Positions 44,096 to 53,199 of a stretch of DNA of 64,000 nucleotides are shown here, in pieces (position 1 is the first letter of the stretch; the number at the start of each line of letters is the position of its first letter). Both the position numbers and the translations under genes were made by a program. Under the pieces are notes generated by a model, which was not told where the DNA came from, made no database searches, and saw only the letters and a program-made list of their open reading frames with translations. Source of the stretch: UBA1081 sp964454355 (GTDB lineage Bacteria; Bacillota; Clostridia; Oscillospirales; Acutalibacteraceae); the NCBI GenBank assembly GCA_964454355.1, contig CAYVTA010000002.1, forward strand, positions 13,750 to 77,749, given 5' to 3'.

Positions 44096-45877
44096 ATGGA
44101 AAACAATAAAATTTTCTCTATAGGCAAGGACAGCTTCCTCCTCAATGACGAACCTTTTACCGTTGTTGCCGGAGCTGTTCATTACTTCAGAATTCCCAAA
44201 GAATACTGGCGTGACAGACTTCTCAAGCTCAAAGCCTGCGGCTTTAATACCGTTACTACGTATGTGCCTTGGAACTGCCACCAAAAAAATGAAGATTCAT
44301 TTGACTTCAGTGACAACTATAACCTTGAAGAGTTTATTGACATTGCCGCAGAACTGGGACTTTATGCAATTGTATGTCCCGGTCCATATATAGGCGGCGA
44401 ATGGGAATTCGGCGGTTTCCCCTGGTGGCTCCTCAAATACGATGACATTGAGCTTCGTTGTATGAATGAACGCTACATAAACCTTGTAGACAAGTACTTT
44501 GACGAGCTTATTCCCAGAATAGCTAACCATCAGGTTACCAACGGCGGCAATATAATCATGGTTCAGGTTGAAAACGAATACGGCAGCTACGGCAATGATG
44601 AAAAATATATGCAGTATATTGCTGCAGGGCTTGTAAGCAGAGGAATCAACGTTCCGTTGTTCACTGCTGACGGCATTGAAGACCATATGCTCGCAAATGG
44701 TGCAGTTGACGGCATACTTAAAACAGTAAAATTCGGGGCTAATCCTTCTGTTAATTTCCCTTACCTTCGTGAGTTCCAGCCCGAAGGTCCCCTCATGTGT
44801 TCTGAATTCTGGAACGGTTGGTTTGATCAGTGGGGTTACAGACATTATGAAAGAAAGCCTCAGGATGCGGCACTCAGCCTTCAGAGAATCATGGCAGATG
44901 ATGCTTCGGTTTCCACATATGTATTCTGCGGCGGAACTAACTTCGGTTGGATGAACGGTGCAAACTTCGATACAGAATACAAGCCCATCGTAAGCAGCTA
45001 TGACTGCGATGCTCCTCTTACTGAAAGCGGAGACATCACTAAAAAATACGAACTTTTGAAGAAGACAATAGCTAATCATATAAAGCAGGAAGAAGAGACA
45101 ACTCTCGATCCTCAGGTCCCCAAGGCAAAGTACGGATCAATTCCCTTCACACACTGTGCAGGTCTTTTTGAAAATATTGACAATCTTTCCAGTGCATTTG
45201 AACTGCTCAAGCCCGTTCCGATGGAAAAGCTCGGTCAGGGTTACGGTTTTATACTCTACAAAACTCACATAAAAGGTCCCAGCGACTATCAGCCTCTTGT
45301 CATTAAAGAAGTTCACGACAGAGCGTACATTTTCGTAAACGATGACCTTTATGCTATTCAGTCAAGAAATGATGCAGAATCAATCGTTTCGTTGAAAGTT
45401 CCCAAGGAAGGTCTTGACCTTTCAATCCTTGTTGAAAACATGGGGCGTGTAAGCTACGGCAGTGAAATGAAGGACTACAAGGGTATTACTGATTGTGTAA
45501 GATTGGGACAGAATTACATCTACAACTGGACTGCATATCCTCTTGAGCTTAACAATCTCACACAGATTGATTTTAAAGCAGAAACCGATATGATCTTCTT
45601 CGATCATCCCACATTTTATAAAGCCCAGTTCATCATTGAGGAGAAACCCGCAGATACCTTTGTAAAGCTTCCCGATTTCACAAAGGGTATGATATTCGTT
45701 AACGGCAAACCTCTTTCAAGATATTGGAACAAAGGTCCTCAGATTTCAGCTTACCTTCCTGCACCGTTCCTTAACCAAGGTGTAAATGAGATTGTTATTC
45801 TTGAGCTTGAAGGCTTTAAGAAGGGCAAGAAAAATCCTGTTGTTCTTCTTGACAAGAGACCTGAACTTAACGGTTAA
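44096..45877 (+). CDS. Beta-galactosidase, GH35
   Basis: A 593-residue GH35 enzyme that releases terminal beta-linked galactose. The TIM barrel spans about residues 10-325. The acid/base Glu is E161 in VENEYGSYG and the nucleophile is E237 in CSEFWNGWFD. The substrate loop reads GPYIGGEWEFGG, where many members have a Cys-Ala pair in place of the two Gly. Beta-sandwich domains follow, ending with FVNGKPLSRYW and a basic tail. No signal peptide is seen, so it acts in the cytoplasm, unlike many GH35 enzymes. GGAGCG precedes ATG 44096. Confidence 0.93.
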   Translation: MENNKIFSIGKDSFLLNDEPFTVVAGAVHYFRIPKEYWRDRLLKLKACGFNTVTTYVPWNCHQKNEDSFDFSDNYNLEEFIDIAAELGLYAIVCPGPYIGGEWEFGGFPWWLLKYDDIELRCMNERYINLVDKYFDELIPRIANHQVTNGGNIIMVQVENEYGSYGNDEKYMQYIAAGLVSRGINVPLFTADGIEDHMLANGAVDGILKTVKFGANPSVNFPYLREFQPEGPLMCSEFWNGWFDQWGYRHYERKPQDAALSLQRIMADDASVSTYVFCGGTNFGWMNGANFDTEYKPIVSSYDCDAPLTESGDITKKYELLKKTIANHIKQEEETTLDPQVPKAKYGSIPFTHCAGLFENIDNLSSAFELLKPVPMEKLGQGYGFILYKTHIKGPSDYQPLVIKEVHDRAYIFVNDDLYAIQSRNDAESIVSLKVPKEGLDLSILVENMGRVSYGSEMKDYKGITDCVRLGQNYIYNWTAYPLELNNLTQIDFKAETDMIFFDHPTFYKAQFIIEEKPADTFVKLPDFTKGMIFVNGKPLSRYWNKGPQISAYLPAPFLNQGVNEIVILELEGFKKGKKNPVVLLDKRPELNG

Positions 45878-45878
45878 A

Positions 45879-46072
45879 ATGTCTTTATCGGAAATAATGT
45901 TTTTCGCAGCAGAGCTTATCGGCACTGCTGCATTTTTCATTGCAGGCACTTAAGTTGCGATTCGTCTTAAACTTGATTATTCGGTGCTGTTGTTGTAAGT
46001 GTCAACACTGCCATTTCAAACGGTTTTAGCGACAATGCATTTCTGTCTATATGTGTCGGTGTTCTGGCATAA
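45879..46072 (+). pseudogene. Remnant of a TRIC/UPF0126 (YicG-like) cation channel gene
   Basis: Starting two bases after the GH35 stop, the frame reads MSLSEIMFFAAELIGTAAF and so on to a TAA, then continues in frame VAIRLKLDYSVLLL to a second TAA (45996). This matches the first repeat of the family, which runs ELIGT..F..SG..VAIRKKLD..GVL. After a frame shift, TAISNGFSDNAFLSICVGVLA follows to TAA 46070, which resembles the start of the second repeat. Intact members are about 200 residues; two stops, a frameshift and loss of the middle and end make this a decayed copy. The remaining bases up to typA hold only a promoter. Confidence 0.6.
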
Positions 46073-46194
46073 AAATAATCAGTTTTATTCACCGTTACTA
46101 TATACTTAATCATATCAAGTTAAATATTGCATAAAAATGATTATTTTTAATAAACAGATGTTTTTAACATTCCTATTTTTGGCGGTTTTTACTA

Positions 46195-46223
46195 TTGCGA
46201 ATTCAGTCGTTTAAGAGTAATAT
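46195..46223 (+). promoter_or_regulatory. Possible typA promoter
   Basis: TTGCGA (46195-46200), 17 bases, TAATAT (46218-46223). Moderate match. Confidence 0.4.
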
Positions 46224-46267
46224 ATATCTAAATGTAATATATAATAAATATAACAGAAGGTGTTATT

Positions 46268-48091
46268 TTGAATACTGCACAGGATATAAGAAATATTGCT
46301 ATTATCGCTCACGTTGACCATGGTAAGACAACACTTGTTGACCAAATGCTTCATCAAAGCGGTACATTCAGAGTTAATGAACAGGTTGCTGAACGTGTCA
46401 TGGACTCCAACGACCTTGAAAAAGAAAGAGGAATTACCATTCTTTCAAAAAACACTTCCGTTCATTATAATGGAGTAAAAATCAATATTATAGACACTCC
46501 CGGTCATGCTGATTTCGGCGGTGAAGTTGAACGTATAATGACAATGGTTGACGGTGTTCTTCTGCTTGTTGATGCATTTGAAGGTTGTATGCCACAGACA
46601 CGCTTCGTGCTTTCAAAAGCCCTTGCTCTTAAGAAAAAACCGCTTGTAGTTATCAACAAAATCGATCGTCCCGGTGCAAGACCTGCCGAAGTTGTTGACG
46701 AAGTTCTTGACCTTTTCATTGAACTTGGAGCAGATGATGATCAGATTGAATTTCCTGTTGTTTACGCTTCAGCAAGAGAGGGTTATTCTTCACTCAATCC
46801 TGAAGACAGACAGGGAGATATGCAACCTCTGCTTCAAGCTATTATTGATAACATTGACTCCCCCGACGGTGATGAAGAGCAGCCCTTGCAGCTTCTTTTT
46901 TCCAGTCTTGATTATGATGAATATGTAGGCAGAATCGGCGTAGGTAAGGTTGAACGAGGCAAAGTCAAGATGGGGCAAAATATTGTTATCTGCAAGCAGG
47001 ATGGTACAACACAGAATGTCAAAGTCTCAAGACTTTATCAGTTTGAAGGGCTCAGACGAGTTGAAGTTGAAAACGCAAAAGCCGGTGATATAGTAGCCGT
47101 TTCAGGAATTGAAGGGCTTAACATCGGTGAAACAATCTGCGACCCGACCTGCATCGAACCACTCCCCTTTGTGAAAATTGATGAGCCAACAATTTCAATG
47201 AATTTTATCGTAAATGACAGCCCATTTGCAGGACAGGAAGGAAAATTTGTCACATCAAGAAATATTCGTGCAAGACTTTTCAAGGAAGTAGAAACAAACG
47301 TAAGCATGAGAGTTGAAGAAACAGAAAACACAGACACTTTCAAAGTTTCAGGCAGAGGCGAGCTTCATCTTTCAATCCTCATAGAGACTATGAGAAGACA
47401 GGGCTATGAATTTGCTGTTTCAAGACCAAAGGTTATCCTCAAAAAAGGCAAAAACGGAGAAACTCTTGAACCGATGGAGCTTCTCATTGTTGAAGTTCCC
47501 GAGGCTTATGTGGGTGCAGTTATGGAAAAAATCGGTTCAAGAAAAGGCGAACTTGAAGACATGAGCATCCGTGACGGCGGAACTACACATCTTGAATTTA
47601 AAATTCCCGCAAGAGGACTTATCGGATACAGAAGTGAATTTCTTACTGACACAAACGGTTACGGTGTCATGAACAATCTTTTTGCCGGCTATGAACCCTT
47701 TAAGGGCGAGATTCAGACTCGTGACAGAGGTTCAATCGTAGTTCATGAAACAGGTGAAAGCACAGCCTACGGTCTTTTTAATACACAAGACAGAGGCAGA
47801 CTGTTCATCGGCCCCGGCGTACCTGTTTATGAAGGAATGATCTGTGGCGAATGCTCAAAGAATGAAGACATCGTATGCAATGTCTGTAAGAAAAAACAGA
47901 TGACAAATACACGTGCAGCAGGCTCAGATGATGCACTTCGCCTTGTTCCTCATTCAACACTCAGTCTTGAGCAGAGCATGGAATTTTTAAGCGAAGACGA
48001 GCTCCTTGAAGTCACCCCGAAAAGTCTTCGTTTGAGAAAAATGATTCTTTCAAAAGAACTCAGACTCAAACAGCAGTACAGAAGAAAATAA
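46268..48091 (+). CDS. typA: Ribosome-binding GTPase TypA/BipA
   Basis: A 607-residue translational GTPase of the EF-G-like group. The G domain has AHVDHGKTTLVDQML (G1), ERGITI (G2), DTPGHADFGGEVER (G3) and NKIDRPGARP (G4). Domain II and III follow, and the C-terminal domain includes RGLIGYRSEFLTDTNG, which is specific to BipA. It helps 50S assembly and growth under stress. The start codon is TTG 46268 behind AGAAGGTG. It has its own probable promoter and a terminator at 48107-48157. Confidence 0.96.
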   Translation: MNTAQDIRNIAIIAHVDHGKTTLVDQMLHQSGTFRVNEQVAERVMDSNDLEKERGITILSKNTSVHYNGVKINIIDTPGHADFGGEVERIMTMVDGVLLLVDAFEGCMPQTRFVLSKALALKKKPLVVINKIDRPGARPAEVVDEVLDLFIELGADDDQIEFPVVYASAREGYSSLNPEDRQGDMQPLLQAIIDNIDSPDGDEEQPLQLLFSSLDYDEYVGRIGVGKVERGKVKMGQNIVICKQDGTTQNVKVSRLYQFEGLRRVEVENAKAGDIVAVSGIEGLNIGETICDPTCIEPLPFVKIDEPTISMNFIVNDSPFAGQEGKFVTSRNIRARLFKEVETNVSMRVEETENTDTFKVSGRGELHLSILIETMRRQGYEFAVSRPKVILKKGKNGETLEPMELLIVEVPEAYVGAVMEKIGSRKGELEDMSIRDGGTTHLEFKIPARGLIGYRSEFLTDTNGYGVMNNLFAGYEPFKGEIQTRDRGSIVVHETGESTAYGLFNTQDRGRLFIGPGVPVYEGMICGECSKNEDIVCNVCKKKQMTNTRAAGSDDALRLVPHSTLSLEQSMEFLSEDELLEVTPKSLRLRKMILSKELRLKQQYRRK

Positions 48092-48106
48092 TAAAGAACA
48101 GTTAAA

Positions 48107-48157
48107 TAATGCGTAATCAATTTCAGACTCAAGTCTTTCATTGGTTACGCATTATTT
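48107..48157. terminator. Bidirectional terminator between typA and the SGNH-like gene
   Basis: AATGCGTAATCAA (48108-48120) pairs with TTGGTTACGCATT (48141-48153) with one G-T, with a smaller GACT/AGTC hairpin inside. T-rich tracts lie on both sides and the two genes are convergent. Confidence 0.8.
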
Positions 48158-48171
48158 TAATATATATCCCT

Positions 48172-49656
48172 TTATCTTACAAACTTTCCTGTTGTATAAC
48201 TGAATCCGATTGAATCAACCGTTGATTCTGTAAGCGTATCATAAACGTAAATGTTTATTCCCTCAACAACCTTAGTTTGATCGCTTTTGTTAACAAAAGT
48301 CTTTTTTGAATACAATATTTTTCCGTCTTCTGTTTCATCGTCTGACTTAATCTGCACTGACGTTGTTTTTACATGAGCGGTATGAGATTTACTCAGCCGT
48401 ATAGACTTAGAATAGTCGGTATTACTAAAATCTTCATAATCGGAAAGCTCTCCGTTTTTAAAGACCCATAATCCACCGGTCTTGTAATCGGTGATACCTA
48501 AAGATAAAAAAAACATATATGCAGCATCTTTTGTACTGTTAGACAAAGAATCATAATCATCGCAGGTATGCGTTACGATAATTGTATATCTATCATTATC
48601 AAAAACGGACAAATATCCTCCTAATGACTCTATTTTTTTTACATTATGATTTTCAAGTTGATCATAATAAACCTCTGCATCAGCATCCCATGCGGAATAA
48701 CGCTGGTTTCCTCTTTTGTCCGGAACTGTATATTCCATGGTAATAAGCTCACCGAAAAAGTTTGTAAGCTTTGTGTTTCCAAGATGATTAAGGTGCTGAT
48801 TGTCAGCAAAATCCGTGCTGTAATCAATGCCTAAAGCTTCTTTGTATTCTCTAAGGAAATTATAAAAAGGTACACCATATTCCTCTGCAATACGCTGAGC
48901 TTCGTTGATATATTTTATATTGAAGCTGTCTGCTTTGAAAGGAATTGCAGTTATAAGCAGTGTAATACCTTCACTTTGAGCCAACTCAATAATTTTTCTG
49001 TAATAATTCTCTGTTTTTTCTGGCAACTCACTGCATTCCGTCAGTTCGGTATAATCGTTATCAGCAACATTTTCAGTATTAAAAGAACAATAGAAACCCA
49101 TATGGTTTTCATACATTGCCTTCTTACCCTGATAAAAATAAAAATCGTTCTGTGAAAGGTCTGAATACCTTGAATGATACTGCAACAAACTGAAAAAGTA
49201 CTGATATCCGGTATTTTCAGTGTCAAAGCTTGCATTTATTGCATCAACCTTAGTCTGAGACCACTTTAGACCGTAAGTGTTTTTTATTGCATAGCTTGAT
49301 TCACTGTATTCATCAGATACATAAAGCATATAAGTATCAAGAATGATTACTTTTGGAGATTGTGTCTTAAGTGCTTCTTCAAGGTAATAATATGTGTTCC
49401 ATATAGGCTGTGCCGGACCACACAAATTAAAAGTTGAATAGCCAAACTCTTTCCACATTATTGCCGTATTTATACCCTGATAGGCATGACTGGAACCCAG
49501 CACAAGGACATCAACCGTATCGTCTTCAAGCCTGTAAAATGATTCTAACTTGTATGTACTGTCAAGATATTTAAAACTTAGTGCATAATTGGATACAGAA
49601 AATAAAAGCACAAAGACAAGCAGAAAAGATGTAATTTTAAAAAATTTTTTAACCAT
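48172..49656 (-). CDS. SGNH/AlgX-like exported protein paired with an MBOAT acyltransferase
   Basis: A 494-residue protein with an N-terminal membrane or signal segment (residues 5-25). The next region reads VDVLVLGSSHAYQGI, where the Ser of GSSHA fits block I of SGNH hydrolases, and DNQHLNHLG near 290 fits the block V Asp-His pair. Residues from about 330 on form an additional beta-rich region of unknown role. With the MBOAT gene 16 bases upstream it resembles the AlgI/AlgX-type pairs that O-acetylate an exported polysaccharide or wall polymer. GGTGA lies before ATG 49656. Confidence 0.75.
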   Translation of the reverse strand: MVKKFFKITSFLLVFVLLFSVSNYALSFKYLDSTYKLESFYRLEDDTVDVLVLGSSHAYQGINTAIMWKEFGYSTFNLCGPAQPIWNTYYYLEEALKTQSPKVIILDTYMLYVSDEYSESSYAIKNTYGLKWSQTKVDAINASFDTENTGYQYFFSLLQYHSRYSDLSQNDFYFYQGKKAMYENHMGFYCSFNTENVADNDYTELTECSELPEKTENYYRKIIELAQSEGITLLITAIPFKADSFNIKYINEAQRIAEEYGVPFYNFLREYKEALGIDYSTDFADNQHLNHLGNTKLTNFFGELITMEYTVPDKRGNQRYSAWDADAEVYYDQLENHNVKKIESLGGYLSVFDNDRYTIIVTHTCDDYDSLSNSTKDAAYMFFLSLGITDYKTGGLWVFKNGELSDYEDFSNTDYSKSIRLSKSHTAHVKTTSVQIKSDDETEDGKILYSKKTFVNKSDQTKVVEGINIYVYDTLTESTVDSIGFSYTTGKFVR

Positions 49657-49672
49657 TTTTTTTCACCGTAAG

Positions 49673-51175
49673 TTAAAATTGGAAATAGATAAATTCCTGA
49701 GCATCGAAGTTATATCCGTATGCACCAAAAATTATTACTGCAAAAATCAGAGTCATAATTATAAGACCACGCACCCAGAAATTCTGATTATCTGCAATAT
49801 TTTCAAAGCGTATATTCCTTTTATATTTGAGAATATCCACAATAAGCATCACTGCAACAGCAATAAGCAAAATATTCATTTCCTGCCTCTCAAGACCGAG
49901 TGAATAAATTACACCTGTTGTAAGAGCCCAAGGATTAATCTGAGTAAAAATTCTGGCAATATAATCGGCTGCAATATAAATTGTATCAGCTCTGAAGAAT
50001 ACCCAAGCAAGGCAGGTAAGTGCAAATGTTATCAATATTTTAACGCCTTTATAGGACAATGCCTGCGTTCTGACATTAAACTTTGTCGTAATTTTATCCT
50101 TTATCGGTTTTGTGATATCACCGATGACCTGATAAGCACCGTGAAGAGCTCCCCAAACGACAAAAGTCCAGTTAGCACCGTGCCATAAACCGCTGACAAG
50201 AAAAACGATCATAGTGTTAAGATATTTTCTGAATTTTCCTTTTCTGTTACCGCCCAAAGGAATGTAAAGGTAATCTCGAAACCAAGTAGATAATGAAATA
50301 TGCCATCTTCGCCAAAATTCTTTGATAGACATTGCAAAATAAGGAGTGTCAAAGTTATCCATCAGCTTAAAGCCCATAATTTGTGCTGCTCCAACAGCAA
50401 TGGTAGAATAACTTGCAAAATCACAATATATCTGAATTGCAAACATAACAACAGCCGTAATCAGCTCAAAGGAACCGTAAGCATAATATTGTTCAAATAC
50501 TGTGTTTACAACAGTTGCCGATCTATCAGCAATGACAACTTTGAGGAAGAATCCCCACATCATTATCATAAAACCTTTGACTATTCGTTCATAATTCCAC
50601 AGATTTATCTTGTCTGCATTTTTAAGCTGATTAATAAGATTTCCCGAACGCTCAATAGGACCGGCAACTAACTGTGGAAAAAACGATACAAAAAGAGCAT
50701 ATCTGAACAAATTATATTCTGCAGTAATATCTTTTCTGTAGACATCCATAACATAGCCTAATGCTTGGAAGGTATAGAAGGATATTCCTACAGGAAGCAG
50801 GAAATTAAATTCAGTTTCAATGACCGATATCCCTATTTGATTCAGAACTACATTTAGATTGTCTATTGCAAAATCCAAATATTTAAACATAAACAAAATC
50901 GAAAGGTTGACAGCCATAGCAACAAACAATGTAAACCGTTTCATATACAGCCATATCTTGTCTGTTTCATTATGCATTTGCTGGATTATTAGTGCACATA
51001 GGTATGTCACAACTGTAGAAAAAGCAATAAGAATTGCATAGGTTGGATTCCAACTCATATAAAAATAGTAGCTGGCAACAAGCAACCATAAATAACGTAA
51101 TTTTTTCGGTATTATAAAATATACCAACAACACTATTGGAAAGAAGACTAAAAAATGAATTGAATTGAATTGCAT
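49673..51175 (-). CDS. MBOAT-family O-acyltransferase (AlgI/DltB type)
   Basis: A 500-residue multi-pass membrane acyltransferase with about 11 hydrophobic segments. The N-terminal FNSIHFLVFFPIVLLVYF and KEFWRRWHISLSTWFRDYLYIPLGG are signatures of the AlgI/PatA group. The catalytic His is in SGLWHGANWTF. It passes acyl, usually acetyl, groups across the membrane to an extracellular partner, here probably the SGNH-like protein encoded next. The polymer is unknown. Its leader contains a 13-bp AT palindrome (51200-51229). GGAAAA precedes ATG 51175. Confidence 0.92.
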   Translation of the reverse strand: MQFNSIHFLVFFPIVLLVYFIIPKKLRYLWLLVASYYFYMSWNPTYAILIAFSTVVTYLCALIIQQMHNETDKIWLYMKRFTLFVAMAVNLSILFMFKYLDFAIDNLNVVLNQIGISVIETEFNFLLPVGISFYTFQALGYVMDVYRKDITAEYNLFRYALFVSFFPQLVAGPIERSGNLINQLKNADKINLWNYERIVKGFMIMMWGFFLKVVIADRSATVVNTVFEQYYAYGSFELITAVVMFAIQIYCDFASYSTIAVGAAQIMGFKLMDNFDTPYFAMSIKEFWRRWHISLSTWFRDYLYIPLGGNRKGKFRKYLNTMIVFLVSGLWHGANWTFVVWGALHGAYQVIGDITKPIKDKITTKFNVRTQALSYKGVKILITFALTCLAWVFFRADTIYIAADYIARIFTQINPWALTTGVIYSLGLERQEMNILLIAVAVMLIVDILKYKRNIRFENIADNQNFWVRGLIIMTLIFAVIIFGAYGYNFDAQEFIYFQF

Positions 51176-51199
51176 AATATTTTCCTTTTTAATATAATA

Positions 51200-51229
51200 A
51201 CTTAATTTATATTTTAATATAAATTAAGT
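51200..51229. repeat. Perfect 13-bp AT inverted repeat in the MBOAT leader
   Basis: ACTTAATTTATAT (51200-51212) and ATATAAATTAAGT (51217-51229) are separated by four bases, 25 bases upstream of the MBOAT start. It lacks a T run on the minus strand right after the stem, so it is more likely an operator or a leader hairpin than a terminator. Confidence 0.6.
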
Positions 51230-51241
51230 GAAAAATCAATA

Positions 51242-51279
51242 GAAAAAAAGAAGCAGTGCGAATTTTTCACACTGCTTCT
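51242..51279 (-). terminator. Terminator after the ceramidase-like gene
   Basis: AGAAGCAGTG (51249-51258) pairs with CACTGCTTCT (51270-51279), followed on the minus strand by CTTTTTTTC. Confidence 0.88.
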
Positions 51280-51296
51280 GAAATTATTTAATTTTG

Positions 51297-53039
51297 TTAT
51301 CTTACGCTGTCGTAGAGATCATAAATTGCTCCGTAAACATCAGATGCTGCATTTGAACCGATTGATGTAAGACCCCAGCTATCTGCAAGTGAGAAGTCAG
51401 AATCAACTCTGAAGTAAACGAAATCGTTGTCAGGCATAATATAACCGAGAGCGTCATTCATAAGATCGAATACGAGAATATCATCATCTTCGTCCGCCAT
51501 AATGTCATATGCACAATCATAAACGAAATCAGCCATATTTTCGCCGCCTATGATAAGTTCAGCATATGTCTCACCGGGGCAAATGATAACTTTAATGTTT
51601 TCACCAAGCTCCATGTATCCGACTTCTGTTGCGGCTGTAACATTACCTTTAGAATCTTTATACATTACATTGTTTGCAAGTGAAAGCTTACCAAACAGCT
51701 TGTAAACACCATTTGTAACTTCTACTGTCATAGCCTGAAGCTTGATATTGAGGATAGGAGCAACATCCTCAGCAACAACTGCTTCCCAGCCTTCATACCA
51801 GATTGTGCAATTCTCGCTTGCAAGTGCCTCTTCAGTGTAGTCATTGGTGTAAAGCTCACCTTCTGCATATGCTGCTGCGATTTCTTCTTCTGTCATGCCT
51901 GTAGCAACAGCGATAAGAATGTTACCGATTTCATGACCGTAACGGATTGTAGCATCAACTCTGTCAAGATCAAGACCGTCACTTGCAGAACCGTTTTCTT
52001 CTGTGTATGTACCTACGGAACCTTGCATATAAAGATAATTGTAGCCTGCATTATTAAGAGTCTCTTCTGTGTAATAAATAAAGTCAGATGTTATAAGCTT
52101 TGTGCCGTATCCGATACACTCGGGATGGCAACCAAAGTTGGAAATAACAGTGCCCGTTGAACCGTCATCGGGTGTAAACATAAGGCAATACATATCTTCA
52201 AGCATAATTTCGGGATCTGTACGGTCACGAACATAATCAGATATGTCTGTCTTAGCATATGTAAGAGTACCTTCAGTCATTGTTGCAACAGCTTGCTTAA
52301 CACAAGCTACAGTCTGAGCCTGAATGGTTGCAAGAAGGTCCGTGTCAACAGGATCACAAAGATTATCACTGCCAACAATAGCACCAAAAAGATTCTGGAA
52401 AACATGACTGAATGTATTTGTGTAAATACCCTGTGTATCAATACCGCTATGAACATGGGTTGCGGAAACATTAATGCTTGTAAAATCAACATCGGGAAGA
52501 GCAGCAGCAACAGCAGCTCTGATGTTCTTTACGTCATCATTTGCAAGGCCAAGACAATCAACAACAGCAAATACGGTAACACCTCTGCCGCTACCGTCAT
52601 CAAGAGCAATAACTCTTACCTTGAGGTCATCAATGCACTCGGAAAGCTGAAGGTTGATATCATAGCCGCCCTTATAATACTTACCGGTACTGAAATCAGC
52701 AGGAAGGATTGAAGCGTTTGCATAACCGAGGCTCCACTGAGCTCCTTCTGCAGCTTCGTCGATAAATGTATCTGTGCCGTCATAGAAATTCTCATCTGCA
52801 TAGTCAGCGTATGCTGAAGGATCTTCAACCTTAACTGTAGCAGGAATAACACCTGAAATAAGGTTCAGAAGTGCATCAACAGCCTTATTGAGACCTGTTG
52901 TAATTACCTGAGCAACGGTCGTCATTACAGAGCTCTGTGTTTCAGCAGAAGTTGAAGCAGCAGAAGCACCTATAACAGTTGAAAACATCATTGCAACGCA
53001 CATTACAACAGCAACAATAGTCTTTGTTCTTTTTTTCAT
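51297..53039 (-). CDS. Secreted neutral/alkaline ceramidase-like protein
   Basis: A 580-residue exported protein. The signal peptide ends at GASAAS (about residue 28). A Ser/Thr-rich stretch and a predicted helix follow, then the hydrolase-like domain. SLGYANASI, GVTVFAVVDCLGL, SATHVHSG and FGCHPE fit the zinc-binding and active-site regions of the neutral ceramidase family, and the two His of THVH are in place. A C-terminal domain of about 150 residues follows. Ceramide hydrolysis is not proven; relatives of unknown substrate exist in gut bacteria. I chose ATG 53039 because it gives a normal signal peptide, although the ribosome site is weak. Confidence 0.72.
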   Translation of the reverse strand: MKKRTKTIVAVVMCVAMMFSTVIGASAASTSAETQSSVMTTVAQVITTGLNKAVDALLNLISGVIPATVKVEDPSAYADYADENFYDGTDTFIDEAAEGAQWSLGYANASILPADFSTGKYYKGGYDINLQLSECIDDLKVRVIALDDGSGRGVTVFAVVDCLGLANDDVKNIRAAVAAALPDVDFTSINVSATHVHSGIDTQGIYTNTFSHVFQNLFGAIVGSDNLCDPVDTDLLATIQAQTVACVKQAVATMTEGTLTYAKTDISDYVRDRTDPEIMLEDMYCLMFTPDDGSTGTVISNFGCHPECIGYGTKLITSDFIYYTEETLNNAGYNYLYMQGSVGTYTEENGSASDGLDLDRVDATIRYGHEIGNILIAVATGMTEEEIAAAYAEGELYTNDYTEEALASENCTIWYEGWEAVVAEDVAPILNIKLQAMTVEVTNGVYKLFGKLSLANNVMYKDSKGNVTAATEVGYMELGENIKVIICPGETYAELIIGGENMADFVYDCAYDIMADEDDDILVFDLMNDALGYIMPDNDFVYFRVDSDFSLADSWGLTSIGSNAASDVYGAIYDLYDSVR

Positions 53040-53073
53040 AAATATCACTGCCTTATAAATTTTATTCGGGTAA

Positions 53074-53102
53074 ATTATACCACTACTTTTGTCAAATTGC
53101 AA
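53074..53102 (-). promoter_or_regulatory. Promoter of the ceramidase-like gene
   Basis: Minus strand TTGCAA (53102-53097), 17 bases, TATAAT (53079-53074) with an extended TGG. Confidence 0.65.
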
Positions 53103-53164
53103 TAGTAAATAAAATAATTTAAAGGTTTGTATAAAAATTATAACATTTTAATGCATAAGCTCAA

Positions 53165-53191
53165 CAAAAAAGCTCCCGAAATGTTCGGGAG
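53165..53191 (-). terminator. Terminator after htpG
   Basis: CTCCCGAA (53173-53180) and TTCGGGAG (53184-53191) with a three-base loop, then a T run on the minus strand. Confidence 0.88.
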
Positions 53192-53199
53192 TTTCTATA

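Noticed and set aside
44297..45079. 260-codon minus-strand frame opposite the GH35 gene
   Set aside because: Shadow of the conserved barrel domain, which contains both catalytic Glu residues.
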